Shown piece by piece: positions 33,344-41,835 of a DNA stretch of 44,909 bases (the first letter of the stretch is position 1; the number at the start of each line of letters is the position of its first letter). The position numbers and the translations under genes were made by a program. The notes beneath the pieces are model-generated. The model had not been told where the DNA came from and ran no database searches. It saw only the letters and a list, made by a program, of their open reading frames with translations. This DNA is from JBLMYQ01 sp050258375 (GTDB lineage: Bacteria > Bacillota > Clostridia > Acetivibrionales > UBA4821): NCBI GenBank assembly GCA_050258375.1, contig JBLMYQ010000065.1, forward strand, positions 1 to 44,909, read 5' to 3'.

Positions 33344-34105
33344 CTTTTCAAAATCCTCAACCTTTAAGCTTGCACCGCCAATAAGCCCACCATCAATATC
33401 CGGCATACCAAATAATTCTTTGGCATTTCCTGCATTGACACTGCCGCCATATTGAATACGGATTACTTGTGCTGCCTCTTCACCATAAGCTTCTGCAACA
33501 AGCTGTCTTATTGCAGAAACAGCATTATTAGCATCTTGAGGAGAGGCAGTTTTTCCTGTCCCTATTGCCCAAATCGGCTCATAAGCTATGATTGTATTTT
33601 TAACCTGCTCTTCAGATAACCCTAATAGTGCAATTCGTGCTTGTAATCTTAAAAGGTCATAAGTAATTCCCTGCTCTCTTTGCTCTAAGGTTTCTCCTAC
33701 ACAAACTATAGGTTTTAAGCCATATTTGAAAGCAGCATGAACCTTTTTGTTTACTGTTTCATCTGTTTCAGCAAAATATTGTCTTCTTTCGGAGTGTCCG
33801 ATTATTACATATTCAACTCCCATATCTACAAGCATTGCAGGAGATACCTCTCCTGTAAAAGCACCTTTTTCTTCCCAGTGCATATTTTGAGCACCAACCT
33901 TAATCTGTGCCGGATTCTTGGCTCTGAGTTCTGAGATAACCGCATTCAAACAAACAAACGGCGGGCAAACAACTACGTCAACATCAGAATTCCCTATAGC
34001 TTCTCCAAGCTTTTTTACAAATTCTCCTGCCTGCGAAGGAAGCATATTCATCTTCCAGTTTCCAGCAGCTATTATTTTTCTGTTATTTATCTTGTAAGCA
34101 GACAA
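33329..34105 (-). CDS. tpiA: Triosephosphate isomerase
   Basis: The enzyme interconverts dihydroxyacetone phosphate and glyceraldehyde-3-phosphate. Catalytic residues lie in AAGNWKMN (Lys), IIGHSERR (His) and IIAYEPIWAIGTG (Glu), with phosphate-binding IQYGGSVN and GLIGGASLK. The start is a TTG at 34103-34105 that overlaps the end of pgk by 23 bases, with AAAGGAG upstream inside pgk; no ATG exists before the conserved NWKMN. The C-terminus, Ile-Thr-His-Pro, is encoded by repeat family C and differs from the usual end of the family. Confidence 0.96.
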   Translation of the reverse strand: MSAYKINNRKIIAAGNWKMNMLPSQAGEFVKKLGEAIGNSDVDVVVCPPFVCLNAVISELRAKNPAQIKVGAQNMHWEEKGAFTGEVSPAMLVDMGVEYVIIGHSERRQYFAETDETVNKKVHAAFKYGLKPIVCVGETLEQREQGITYDLLRLQARIALLGLSEEQVKNTIIAYEPIWAIGTGKTASPQDANNAVSAIRQLVAEAYGEEAAQVIRIQYGGSVNAGNAKELFGMPDIDGGLIGGASLKVEDFEKITHP

Positions 34106-35270
34106 TACCCGGCAGCTCCTTTCCTTCCAAAAATTCCAGGGAAGCTCCTCCCCCGGTGGAAATATGGGTCATTTTTTCAGCTAATCCCATCTGCTCAACT
34201 GCAGCAGCAGAATCTCCACCCCCAATTATGCTTATCGCTCCCGAATCAGCTACTACATCAGCTATTGATTTAGTACCGACTGCAAAAGCCGGAAATTCAA
34301 ATACTCCCATAGGTCCATTCCATATTACTGTTTTTGCCTTTGAAATTTCATCTGAAAATCTGTTTACACTGGCAGGACCTACATCCAGTCCCATCCACCC
34401 TTCCGGAATTTCTGTCGACTTTACAACCTTGTGTTCGGTATCAGCTTTGAATTCCTTACCAATAACAGTATCTAATGGCAAAAGTAATTTTACTCCTTTT
34501 TTTTCAGCCTTTTCCAATAAGCCTTTTGCTAAATCAATTTTATCAATTTCACATATTGAAGTTCCTATTCCGTATCCTTTAGCTTTAAAAAAGGTATAAG
34601 CCATTCCACCGCCAATTATAAGAACATCTACCTTATCTATAAGATTTTCAATAACACCAATTTTGTCTGAAACCTTTGCTCCACCAAGTATTGCAACAAA
34701 AGGCTTATCTGGTGAAGATAAAGCCTTACCCATAAAGTCAATTTCTTTTTTAATCAAATATCCTGCTACCGCTGGTAAATAATCTGCAACTCCTGCTGTT
34801 GAAGCATGCGCTCTGTGAGCAGTACCAAAGGCATCATTAACATATATATCTGCCAAGCTTGCAAGCTGTTTTGCAAACTCAGGGTCATTGGCTTCTTCTT
34901 CCTTGTGAAATCTTACATTCTCAAGAAGAACAATATCTCCATTATTCATGCTGGCAGCACAAGCTTTTGCACTTTCACCAATTACATCCTTTGCAAGAAC
35001 TACATTCTTATTTAATAATTTACCCAGTCTTTCTGCAACCGGAGCCAAACTGAATTTAGGTTCAAAGCCGCTTTTGGGTCTACCCAGATGTGAGCATAAT
35101 ATAACCTTTGCACCCTTACTCACCAAATATTTTATTGTAGGCAGTGCTCCTTCAATTCTCCTATCGTCAGTAATTTCTCCATTTTCATTCTGTGGAACAT
35201 TAAAATCACATCTCACAAGTACTCTTTTGCCGCTTACTTCAATGTCTTCAATTGTTTTTTTGTTTAACAT
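34083..35270 (-). CDS. pgk: Phosphoglycerate kinase
   Basis: The enzyme transfers phosphate from 1,3-bisphosphoglycerate to ADP. The 395-residue single-copy form has RVLVRCDFNVP (~17-27), SHLGRPKS, LLENVRFHKEE, GGAKVSDKIGV, the hinge and nucleotide loop GPMGVFEFPAFAVGT and GGGDSAAAVEQ. The ATG is four bases from the stop codon of the preceding secreted-fusion gene, and its GGAGG lies inside that gene, so the two are tightly coupled. It is not fused to tpiA, although the reading frames overlap. Confidence 0.97.
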   Translation of the reverse strand: MLNKKTIEDIEVSGKRVLVRCDFNVPQNENGEITDDRRIEGALPTIKYLVSKGAKVILCSHLGRPKSGFEPKFSLAPVAERLGKLLNKNVVLAKDVIGESAKACAASMNNGDIVLLENVRFHKEEEANDPEFAKQLASLADIYVNDAFGTAHRAHASTAGVADYLPAVAGYLIKKEIDFMGKALSSPDKPFVAILGGAKVSDKIGVIENLIDKVDVLIIGGGMAYTFFKAKGYGIGTSICEIDKIDLAKGLLEKAEKKGVKLLLPLDTVIGKEFKADTEHKVVKSTEIPEGWMGLDVGPASVNRFSDEISKAKTVIWNGPMGVFEFPAFAVGTKSIADVVADSGAISIIGGGDSAAAVEQMGLAEKMTHISTGGGASLEFLEGKELPGIVCLQDK

Positions 35271-35273
35271 TCA

Positions 35274-36989
35274 TTAACCCTCCAAACTTGGTTTTTTACT
35301 TTCCACTTCTTCTACCTTAATCATTTTATCACCTTTTGATATATTATCAATTATATCCATTCCTGATATGACAGTGCCAAATACCGCATAGCTTCCATCC
35401 AGCCATGCTGCATCTTTCTTTAAAATATAAAACTGAGAGCTTGCCGAATCAGGATCTGCCGCTCTTGCCATTGCAACTGCACCGCGGATATTTTTTAACT
35501 TAGTATTTGTTTCAAGCTTTATAGTCTTGTCAGAGCCCCCTGTACCATCACCCTTTGGATCTCCACCCTGAACAACCCAATCCTCTACCCTGTGAAATGT
35601 AAGTCCATCATAAAAGTTCTTTTTAACAAGGCTTATAAAGTTATCTGCTGTCATAGGCATAAGTTCTGGATAAACAGCTATTTCAATATCACCTTTATTC
35701 GTTTTTATATTAATCATAAGCTTCTCTTCCCCTTCCAGGTCATTTGATTGAGCAACTTCTTTTCCTTCTTTATCAATATAAAATGCGCGTCCATCTTTTG
35801 CAACCATTGCAATTCCCTCAACGAATTCATAAACATTATCATATTTTAATTCTATTACTTCTTTACCCGTTTTATCTATAAAACCCCATTTGTTATCTTT
35901 TACAGCTATTGCTAAGCCTTCATTAAAGGAATATGCATCATCATATTTGAGTCCAATTACTTCTTTTCCTGTTTTATCTATAAAGCCCCACTTACCATCT
36001 TTTACAACTACCGCCAAGCCTTCATTAAAGGAATATGCATCATCATATTTGAGTCCAATTACTTCTTTTCCTGTTATGTCTATATATCCCCACTTATTAT
36101 CCTTGACTACTACTGCCAAATCTTCATCAAAGGAATATGCATCATGATATTTAAGTTCAATTACTTCCTTATCTGATTTATTTATGAAACCCCATTTATT
36201 ATCTTTAACTACCACTGCCAAGCCTTGATGGAATGAATATGCATTATTATATTTAAGCTGAATAACCTCTTTACCTGTTTTATCTATAAAACCCCATTGC
36301 TTATCTTTTACAGCTACTGCTAATCCTTCACTAAATGAATATACATCATCATACTTTAATTCTATTACTTCCTTGCCCGTTTTATCTACAAAACCACACT
36401 TGTCATCTTTTTTAACTGCTAATAAATCCTCGCTGAACGATTTTGCTAGATTATCATATTTTCCTAATATGACACCAACAATTTCTTCCTCACTGCCAAG
36501 CGGTTTTTCTTGACTGCTTATTATTATTAAGCCTCTGTTATCCCAGAATACCTTTTTATCAAATGCTTCTGCAATTGCCCTCACGGGAATAAACAGTCTG
36601 TTTTGCACAGCCTTTGCCGGTACATCCAATTTCTTTTCCTTACCGTTTACAAGCATCTTTGAGCTTCCTGTTTTGATTTTTACTACCTTTCGGTTTAGAG
36701 TAATAACAGCTGTATTTGTTTTTGCATCCCATTTCACTTCTGCTTTAAGACTTTCTGCCATAAATCTCAGTGGAAGCAGTGTCTTATTTTTGCTTACCAG
36801 CGGATAAACTTTGTCATTAGCCGGATCTATCTGCTTTTCCACTGCATCAACATAAGCCCTATGCTCATTTAAATATAAAACCACAGAATCTTTCAACTTT
36901 CCATTTATAGTATTTGAAAATGCATATGTACTAACGCTCAAGCCCAAAAGCAATACTATTGTCCACATGGAAATAAATATTTTTTTCAT
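35274..36989 (-). CDS. Secreted stalk-domain / WG-repeat / cyclophilin fusion protein
   Basis: The 571-residue protein has a signal peptide (1-24; MKKIFISMWTIVLLLGLSVS), so it acts outside the membrane. Residues ~35-158 are a copper amine oxidase N-terminal-like (stalk) domain, typical of exported clostridial proteins. Residues ~184-414 hold six good WG repeats of 34 residues (GFIDKTGKEVI) and one degenerate copy. Residues ~424-571 are a cyclophilin peptidyl-prolyl isomerase, with FHRVEDWVVQGGDP and the AMARAADPDSASSQFY segment. It may help fold exported proteins; no enzyme activity is proven. GGAGG precedes the ATG. It lies between gap and pgk and is coupled to pgk. Confidence 0.92.
   Translation of the reverse strand: MKKIFISMWTIVLLLGLSVSTYAFSNTINGKLKDSVVLYLNEHRAYVDAVEKQIDPANDKVYPLVSKNKTLLPLRFMAESLKAEVKWDAKTNTAVITLNRKVVKIKTGSSKMLVNGKEKKLDVPAKAVQNRLFIPVRAIAEAFDKKVFWDNRGLIIISSQEKPLGSEEEIVGVILGKYDNLAKSFSEDLLAVKKDDKCGFVDKTGKEVIELKYDDVYSFSEGLAVAVKDKQWGFIDKTGKEVIQLKYNNAYSFHQGLAVVVKDNKWGFINKSDKEVIELKYHDAYSFDEDLAVVVKDNKWGYIDITGKEVIGLKYDDAYSFNEGLAVVVKDGKWGFIDKTGKEVIGLKYDDAYSFNEGLAIAVKDNKWGFIDKTGKEVIELKYDNVYEFVEGIAMVAKDGRAFYIDKEGKEVAQSNDLEGEEKLMINIKTNKGDIEIAVYPELMPMTADNFISLVKKNFYDGLTFHRVEDWVVQGGDPKGDGTGGSDKTIKLETNTKLKNIRGAVAMARAADPDSASSQFYILKKDAAWLDGSYAVFGTVISGMDIIDNISKGDKMIKVEEVESKKPSLEG
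35748..36440 (-). repeat. Tandem 102-bp coding repeats (WG units)
   Basis: Seven units of 102 bp encode the WG repeats. Two neighbouring units share a 60-base identical run (35914-35973 and 36016-36075), which points to recent duplication. Confidence 0.9.
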
Positions 36990-37136
36990 TTTTATCCTCC
37001 GTTCAATATTTTGATAAGCAAGAAGTTAAAGATACTAAAATGGCGTACAGCGTACTTTAAGTAGCGCTGCACGCCGCAATTCACCCGCTAGTCTCCAGAG
37101 GAGACCTATGTAAAACGTCAGAATTCTTTACTGAGA
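36990..37136. other. Spacer between gap and the fusion gene, with two hairpins
   Basis: 37042-37075 folds GGCGTACAGCG-TACTT against AAGTA-GCGCTGCACGCC with few defects, and 37091-37105 folds GTCTCC-AGA-GGAGAC. Neither has a T run. No ORF is present. Confidence 0.6.
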
Positions 37137-37290
37137 AAATCGTCAGAAGCAAATATAATAGCTTCCTATTCATCTGTAAAGCGTCAGAAACGAGTATTAT
37201 AAGGCAGTCGAGCCTGCAAAAGCGGAGCGTACTTAAATGTACGTGAGCATTTTGCATGTGAAGACTAACGCAGTAAGACTAAGTTTATCA
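37137..37290. repeat. Interspersed repeat family A, copy 2
   Basis: It contains two head segments with CGTCAGAA (37141 and 37182; a third at 37116), the hairpin core 37218-37253 (AAAAGCGGAGC, inner arms CGTAC/GTACG, GTGAGCATTTT) and a tail like that of copy 1 at 22394-22510. It ends at the gap stop codon. Confidence 0.8.
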
Positions 37291-37294
37291 CGCT

Positions 37295-38308
37295 TTATAT
37301 ACCTTTTTTAGCCATAAAGTCTATAAGATCTGCAATCCTGTTTGAATAACCCCATTCATTATCATACCATGATACAACCTTAAGCATTGTATCGCCCATG
37401 ACCATTGTTGAAAGTGCATCAACTATAGATGACCTCTGGTCGCCTTTAAAATCAACGGAAACCAATGGTTCTTCACTATAGCCCAAGATTCCCTTCATTG
37501 CTCCTTCAGAAGCTGCTTTAAATGCAGCATTAACAGCATCCTTTGTCACAGGCTTTTCTGTTACTATTGTCATATCAACAACAGAGACTGTTGGTGTAGG
37601 AACCCTTATTGCAAATCCGTTGAATTTTCCTTCCAATTCAGGCAAAACAAGCGAAACAGCCTTTGCAGCACCTGTTTTTGTAGGAATCATTGAAAGACCA
37701 GCAGCTCTTGCTCTTCTCAAATCACTGTGTGGAAGGTCAAGTATCTTCTGGTCATTTGTATAAGCATGTATGGTTGTCATCAATCCTGATTTAATTCCGA
37801 AATTATCAAGAATAACCTTTGCAAAAGGAGCAAGACAATTTGTTGTGCATGAAGCATTTGATATAACGTTATGCTTTGCAGGGTCATATTTATCTTCATT
37901 TACGCCCATAACTATAGTAATATCTTCATCGGTAGCAGGAGCTGAAATTAATACCTTTTTTGCACCCGCTTTTATATGTGCTTCTGCTTTTTCCTTCTTA
38001 GTAAAGAATCCTGTTGATTCAAGAACCACTTGAACCCCCAAGCTTCCCCAAGGAAGATTTGCAGGATCTTTTTCTGCATAAATTGTTATTTCTTTTCCAT
38101 TTACTACAAGTTTATTATCTTTTGCTGAAACTTCGCCTTGAAAATGTCCATAAATTGAATCGTGGTTTAAAAGATATGCCAATGTCGGAGCATCAGTTAA
38201 GTCGTTAATTGCAACGACCTCTATATCATTGGGATATTTCTGGAGCATAACCTTAAATGCGTGCCTTCCAATTCGTCCAAAGCCATTGATACCAACCTTG
38301 ACTGCCAT
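37295..38308 (-). CDS. gap: Glyceraldehyde-3-phosphate dehydrogenase, type I
   Basis: The enzyme oxidises glyceraldehyde-3-phosphate with NAD and phosphate. Visible are the NAD fold VGINGFGRIGRHAF, the acidic NAD-selecting region VAINDLTD (~33-40), the catalytic Cys154 in NASCTTNCLAP, and the C-terminal WYDNEWGYSNR. The 337-residue length is normal. AAGGAGG lies nine bases before the ATG. It is the first gene of the operon with pgk, tpiA, gpmI and eno. I see no clear promoter in the 66 bp after mtaB, so mtaB read-through is possible. Confidence 0.97.
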   Translation of the reverse strand: MAVKVGINGFGRIGRHAFKVMLQKYPNDIEVVAINDLTDAPTLAYLLNHDSIYGHFQGEVSAKDNKLVVNGKEITIYAEKDPANLPWGSLGVQVVLESTGFFTKKEKAEAHIKAGAKKVLISAPATDEDITIVMGVNEDKYDPAKHNVISNASCTTNCLAPFAKVILDNFGIKSGLMTTIHAYTNDQKILDLPHSDLRRARAAGLSMIPTKTGAAKAVSLVLPELEGKFNGFAIRVPTPTVSVVDMTIVTEKPVTKDAVNAAFKAASEGAMKGILGYSEEPLVSVDFKGDQRSSIVDALSTMVMGDTMLKVVSWYDNEWGYSNRIADLIDFMAKKGI

Positions 38309-38374
38309 AATACACTACCTCCTTAAATACCTTTTTATTTTATTTTTTTAATATTTCAACGTAATGATTTTACT

Positions 38375-39688
38375 CTATTTTAGAAGTTTTTTCAATACTA
38401 CTCCCCTTACAAATCCATTTTCAACCTTTTCAACCTTTACCCTTGCGAATCCGGATGTTAAATCCATTTCATTTGGTACAACAACCTTTATAAAGTTACC
38501 TGTATGTCCTTCACTAAATCTATTTTCCCCTTCTGTTTCCTGTTCAAAAAATACTTCTACTTCTTTTGATAAATATTTTTCGTAAAATTCTTTTTCCTTC
38601 TTGTTGGATAACTCCAGCAATAAATCACTGCGCTTTTCTTTCTCTTGCGGAGTTATCTGTTCACCAAAGGAAGCTGCCGGCGTTCCTTTTCTTGGAGAAT
38701 ATTTGAATACATGTAGTTTAGTAAGAGAAATATTATTCAAGAAATCATATGTTGCTTCAAATTCTTTTTCTGTCTCACCGGGAAATCCAACCATAATATC
38801 TGTAGTAATAGAAACATCAGGAATATTTTTACGTAATAATTCTATTCTATTCTGATAATCTGATGTCGAATATTTTCTATTCATCCTTTTTAAAGTTGAA
38901 TCCGAGCCACTTTGTAAAGAAATGTGAAAATGGGGGCATATTTTTTCATTTCTCATTATCGCTGTAACAAAACTTTCAGTAATCAAATCAGGATTTAAAG
39001 AACCTAATCTTATCCTTTTAATGCCTTCTCTTTCTGTTATTTTTTCAAGTAGTCCAAGGAGGGTAACTCCTTCGATATCTTTACCGTAAGAATTAATATT
39101 TATTCCAGTAAGAACAACCTCTTTGAACCCATTATCTGCTAACTTGTTAATTTCTTTAATTACATTCTCCGGCAGCCTGCTTCTAACAGCTCCTCTTGCA
39201 AATGGGATTATGCAATAGCTGCAAAACTCCTGACATCCTTCCTGAATTTTTACAAAAGCCCTGGTTGTTTCACTGAAAGAGATAAATCCATTTTCCTCAT
39301 ATTCACGTTGTTTCATTATATCTGAAACTATAAAATGTTTTTTGCCATTAAACGCTTCCTCAACAAATTCGACTATTTTGTTTCTGTTTTTTGTACCAAC
39401 CACAACCGATACACCTTTAATTTTGGAAGTCTCCTCAGGAGATGTCTGAGAATAGCAGCCAGCAACAGCAATCACTGCCTCAGGATTAATACGGTTAGCT
39501 CTTCTTATAATTTGACGGGACTTTTTATCTCCAAAACTCGTAACAGTGCATGTATTAATTACATATACATCAGCAAATCCTTCAAAATCAACTACTTCAT
39601 AGCCTGCCTGCTGGAACATTTCCGTCATGGCTTGTGTTTCATATTGATTAACCTTGCAGCCAAGGGTATAAAAAGCAACTTTTTTCAT
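38375..39688 (-). CDS. mtaB: tRNA N6-threonylcarbamoyladenosine-37 C2-methylthiotransferase MtaB
   Basis: This radical-SAM enzyme converts t6A37 to ms2t6A37 in ANN-decoding tRNAs. The N-terminal methylthiotransferase domain starts FYTLGCKVNQYETQAM with its three cluster cysteines at ~9, 45 and 79 (FYTLGCK, NTCTV, AGCYSQ). The radical-SAM motif is CQEFCSYC, and a TRAM domain ends the protein. The GCKVNQ motif and 437-residue length fit MtaB rather than MiaB. I chose the ATG at 39688 preceded by GGCGGAAG; an in-frame upstream ATG has no support. Confidence 0.93.
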   Translation of the reverse strand: MKKVAFYTLGCKVNQYETQAMTEMFQQAGYEVVDFEGFADVYVINTCTVTSFGDKKSRQIIRRANRINPEAVIAVAGCYSQTSPEETSKIKGVSVVVGTKNRNKIVEFVEEAFNGKKHFIVSDIMKQREYEENGFISFSETTRAFVKIQEGCQEFCSYCIIPFARGAVRSRLPENVIKEINKLADNGFKEVVLTGININSYGKDIEGVTLLGLLEKITEREGIKRIRLGSLNPDLITESFVTAIMRNEKICPHFHISLQSGSDSTLKRMNRKYSTSDYQNRIELLRKNIPDVSITTDIMVGFPGETEKEFEATYDFLNNISLTKLHVFKYSPRKGTPAASFGEQITPQEKEKRSDLLLELSNKKEKEFYEKYLSKEVEVFFEQETEGENRFSEGHTGNFIKVVVPNEMDLTSGFARVKVEKVENGFVRGVVLKKLLK

Positions 39689-39752
39689 CTTCCGCCTGCC
39701 TTTTTCTGATATTTTGATATGATTATACCAAAATACCATAAAGAAAACATCT

Positions 39753-39953
39753 CTAATGAAATCCTGTTATCCCAATATTTTTAAAAGCTTCAACATAGAC
39801 TCCTTTAGTGGGAATTTTATGTTCAGCCTTAAAAATAATAAAATAACAACATATTATTGCCGTTAGGACAGCAAAAAATATTATCGCTCCGGCAATCAAT
39901 TGTTTTCTCCTGTCCATAGGATCCAAACTTTTCACCACCCTATAATCTTCCAT
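39753..39953 (-). CDS. Small single-pass membrane protein downstream of sigF
   Basis: The 66-residue product has a basic N-terminal part (SLDPMDRRKQ) and one membrane helix (~21-43, AGAIIFFAVLTAIICCYFIIF), then a short polar tail, presumably outside. I do not recognise it. The ribosome site is weak at the ATG; a start at Met13 is possible. It lies 68 bases after sigF and could be read from the spoIIA transcript, which would make it a forespore-associated protein, but this is inference. Confidence 0.6.
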   Translation of the reverse strand: MEDYRVVKSLDPMDRRKQLIAGAIIFFAVLTAIICCYFIIFKAEHKIPTKGVYVEAFKNIGITGFH

Positions 39954-40021
39954 GCAGCATTTTTACTTTTATCGATAGATTAACTGTTAATTGAAATTAT
40001 TATCTGTAAAATTGTACAGTT

Positions 40022-40756
40022 CTATCCTTCAAGAATCTTTTTTCTCATATTTGTTAAAATTCTCTTTTCGACCCTGGATACCTGCACCTGTGATATACCA
40101 AGCATGGACGCAACCTGAGACTGAGTCTTCTCTTTAAAATATCTCAAAACAATAATTTGCCTTTCTCTATTATCCATATCCATTAAAAGCTGTTTGAGTG
40201 CAATTCTATCCTCTATATCTATACCCTTTTGTTGAAAACTTACTACATCCATCAGCTCAATATTTTTGTCATCACCTTCAAATACTGTATCATTAAGTGA
40301 TTCAGGCACATAAAATACTTCCATTGCTATTATGATATCATCAGCACTCATCTTGATTCTTTCAGCTATTTCATTTATAGAAGGCTCTCTGCCCAATTCC
40401 TTCGCCATTACCTCTTTGGTTATCCTGACTCTGGATGCCGTTTCTTTAATACTTCGGCTGACCTTTATTATGCCATCATCCCTTATAAATCTTTTAATTT
40501 CTCCTAAAATCATTGGAACTGCATATGTAGAAAATTTAACTTCATATGCAGCATCAAATTTTTTGATAGATTTTATTAAGCCTATACACCCGATTTGAAA
40601 TAAATCTTCAGGGTCAAAGCCTCTGTTCATAAAACGTTTTACAATGCTCCAAACCAGCCCTAGATTGTTTTCTACAATCATTGTCTGAGCTGTTCTGTCT
40701 CCATTTTTAGCTTTTTCAATAAGTATTTTTAAATCTTTATCTGAAGTATTTTTCAT
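40022..40756 (-). CDS. sigF: Sporulation RNA polymerase sigma-F factor
   Basis: Sigma-F drives the first forespore-specific genes. The 244-residue protein shows sigma-70 region 2 (EDLFQIGCIGLIKSIKKFD, FSTYAVPMILGEIKRFIRDD), region 3 (SRSIKETASRVRIT) and region 4 with the helix-turn-helix QSQVASMLGISQVQVSRVEK. The order spoIIAA-spoIIAB-sigF identifies it over sigma-G. AGAGGAAAC precedes the ATG. The gap to spoIIAB is 145 bp and contains a repeat-family-C hairpin, unlike the tight spacing in Bacillus. Confidence 0.95.
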   Translation of the reverse strand: MKNTSDKDLKILIEKAKNGDRTAQTMIVENNLGLVWSIVKRFMNRGFDPEDLFQIGCIGLIKSIKKFDAAYEVKFSTYAVPMILGEIKRFIRDDGIIKVSRSIKETASRVRITKEVMAKELGREPSINEIAERIKMSADDIIIAMEVFYVPESLNDTVFEGDDKNIELMDVVSFQQKGIDIEDRIALKQLLMDMDNRERQIIVLRYFKEKTQSQVASMLGISQVQVSRVEKRILTNMRKKILEG

Positions 40757-40862
40757 ATTGTTTCCTCTATGTGGATTTTATGTTCATTTTTTCCATTACA
40801 GGGTAAAATAATAACCCACCACTCTACTTCTCCCGTTTAATAAAGTAGGAACGTTTCGGGTT

Positions 40863-40898
40863 CCCCTCTCTTTTGAGAGAGGGGCTAGGGGTGAGTTA
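40863..40898. repeat. Repeat family C, copy inside the spoIIA operon
   Basis: The hairpin CCCCTCTC/GAGAGGGG (40863-40884) followed by CTAGGGGTGAGTTA lies between spoIIAB and sigF. It lacks a T run on the transcribed (minus) strand. Confidence 0.85.
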
Positions 40899-40901
40899 GG
40901 T

Positions 40902-41333
40902 TCAACTCTTACTCTTAATCGCCTTTTTCATCAAAATTCTGGTGCCTTTTTCAGGCGTAGACTCTACTTCAAGATTATCCATAAAGTTTTCCATTATTGT
41001 AAATCCCATACCCGATCTCTCCATATCAGGCTTTGAAGTATATAAAGGCTGCCTTGCAAGCTCCAGGTTGTCTATACCTTTGCCACTGTCACTTATCTCA
41101 ATTTCGATGGTATTACCGTTTATGCCTGCAAAGATTTTAACTATTCCTAACTTTTCTTCGTAGCCATGTATTATAGAGTTTGTAACAGCCTCCGAAACCG
41201 CTGTTTTTATATCAGCAATCTCTTCAATGGTAGGGTCAAGCTGAGATGCAAAAGCCGCAACTGCCACTCTGGCAAATGCTTCATTACTGGATTTACTCAA
41301 AAACTCCAACTTCATTTCATTATCATATTGCAT
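40902..41333 (-). CDS. spoIIAB: Anti-sigma-F factor and SpoIIAA kinase SpoIIAB
   Basis: SpoIIAB binds and inhibits sigma-F and phosphorylates SpoIIAA with ATP. The 143-residue GHKL ATPase has the N box EAVTNSIIHGYEEK, the G1 box EISDSGKGIDNLE and the G2 region ERSGMGFTIMENFMD. The ATG at 41333 gives the same N-terminus as Bacillus (NEM-LEF) and overlaps spoIIAA by 11 bases; GGTAGGAAGG is immediately upstream. A longer in-frame start inside spoIIAA is rejected. Confidence 0.96.
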   Translation of the reverse strand: MQYDNEMKLEFLSKSSNEAFARVAVAAFASQLDPTIEEIADIKTAVSEAVTNSIIHGYEEKLGIVKIFAGINGNTIEIEISDSGKGIDNLELARQPLYTSKPDMERSGMGFTIMENFMDNLEVESTPEKGTRILMKKAIKSKS

Positions 41334-41682
41334 CCTTCCTACCCCCCTGCATGCTCTCAAGTGCTTTTGAAACATTTGTATATTGCGGAATAATTTTTGT
41401 AATTCCTGACATTTCGAAAATTCTTTTAATCTCTGGCCTCACATTTGCCATAACTGCTTTTCCTTCGTATCTTTTTATGTTTTTATACCTCCCCATAACC
41501 ATTCCTATTCCAGAGCTGTCCATGAATTTTACCCCATCAAAATCAAAAACAACATTTTTAGGCATGTACCTTTGTATTTCACCATCAACCTTTCTTCTTA
41601 ACGAATCAGATGTATGGTGGTCAAGTTCGCAGTTTATCTTAACAATAAGTACATTAAGCTCTTTAATAAATTCCAAATCCAA
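41323..41682 (-). CDS. spoIIAA: Anti-sigma-F factor antagonist SpoIIAA
   Basis: This STAS-domain protein frees sigma-F from SpoIIAB when dephosphorylated. The phosphorylated serine is Ser56 in KFMDSSGIG, equivalent to Ser58 of Bacillus subtilis, and ELDHHTSDSLRRKVD matches the family. The 119-residue length is normal. The start is TTG (41680-41682) directly after GGAGGAGGATATT. It is the first gene of the operon and has a sigma-H-like promoter just upstream. Confidence 0.95.
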   Translation of the reverse strand: MDLEFIKELNVLIVKINCELDHHTSDSLRRKVDGEIQRYMPKNVVFDFDGVKFMDSSGIGMVMGRYKNIKRYEGKAVMANVRPEIKRIFEMSGITKIIPQYTNVSKALESMQGGRKDAI

Positions 41683-41706
41683 AATATCCTCCTCCTTCCA
41701 GAAAAT

Positions 41707-41735
41707 ATATTCTATACTTTTGACTAATTCCCTTC
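41707..41735 (-). promoter_or_regulatory. Sigma-H-like promoter of the spoIIA operon
   Basis: On the minus strand GAAGGGAAT and ATAGAATAT are separated by 11 bases, against the sigma-H consensus RnAGGAwWW-N11/12-RnnGAATww (one mismatch). The leader would be very short (~20 nt). Confidence 0.6.
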
Positions 41736-41835
41736 AGAGAAAAATGTAAGGTTTTGGATTATTTCAATTATTTTTTTGTCATAAAATAATTTTACACCAG
41801 GAAAGCCCAATAAGATTAATGTATAAAACCCTTTT

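Noticed and set aside
34156..34599. Open frame of 147 codons on the plus strand, antisense to pgk
   Set aside because: It mirrors a highly conserved gene, has no ribosome site and no recognisable product.
35748..36440. Regularly spaced repeats that might suggest a CRISPR array
   Set aside because: The period is 102 bp with coding continuity and WG-repeat protein sequence; there are no spacers or cas genes.
41246..41749. Open frame of 167 codons on the plus strand, antisense to spoIIAA-spoIIAB
   Set aside because: It covers two overlapping, well-identified genes and has no translation signals.
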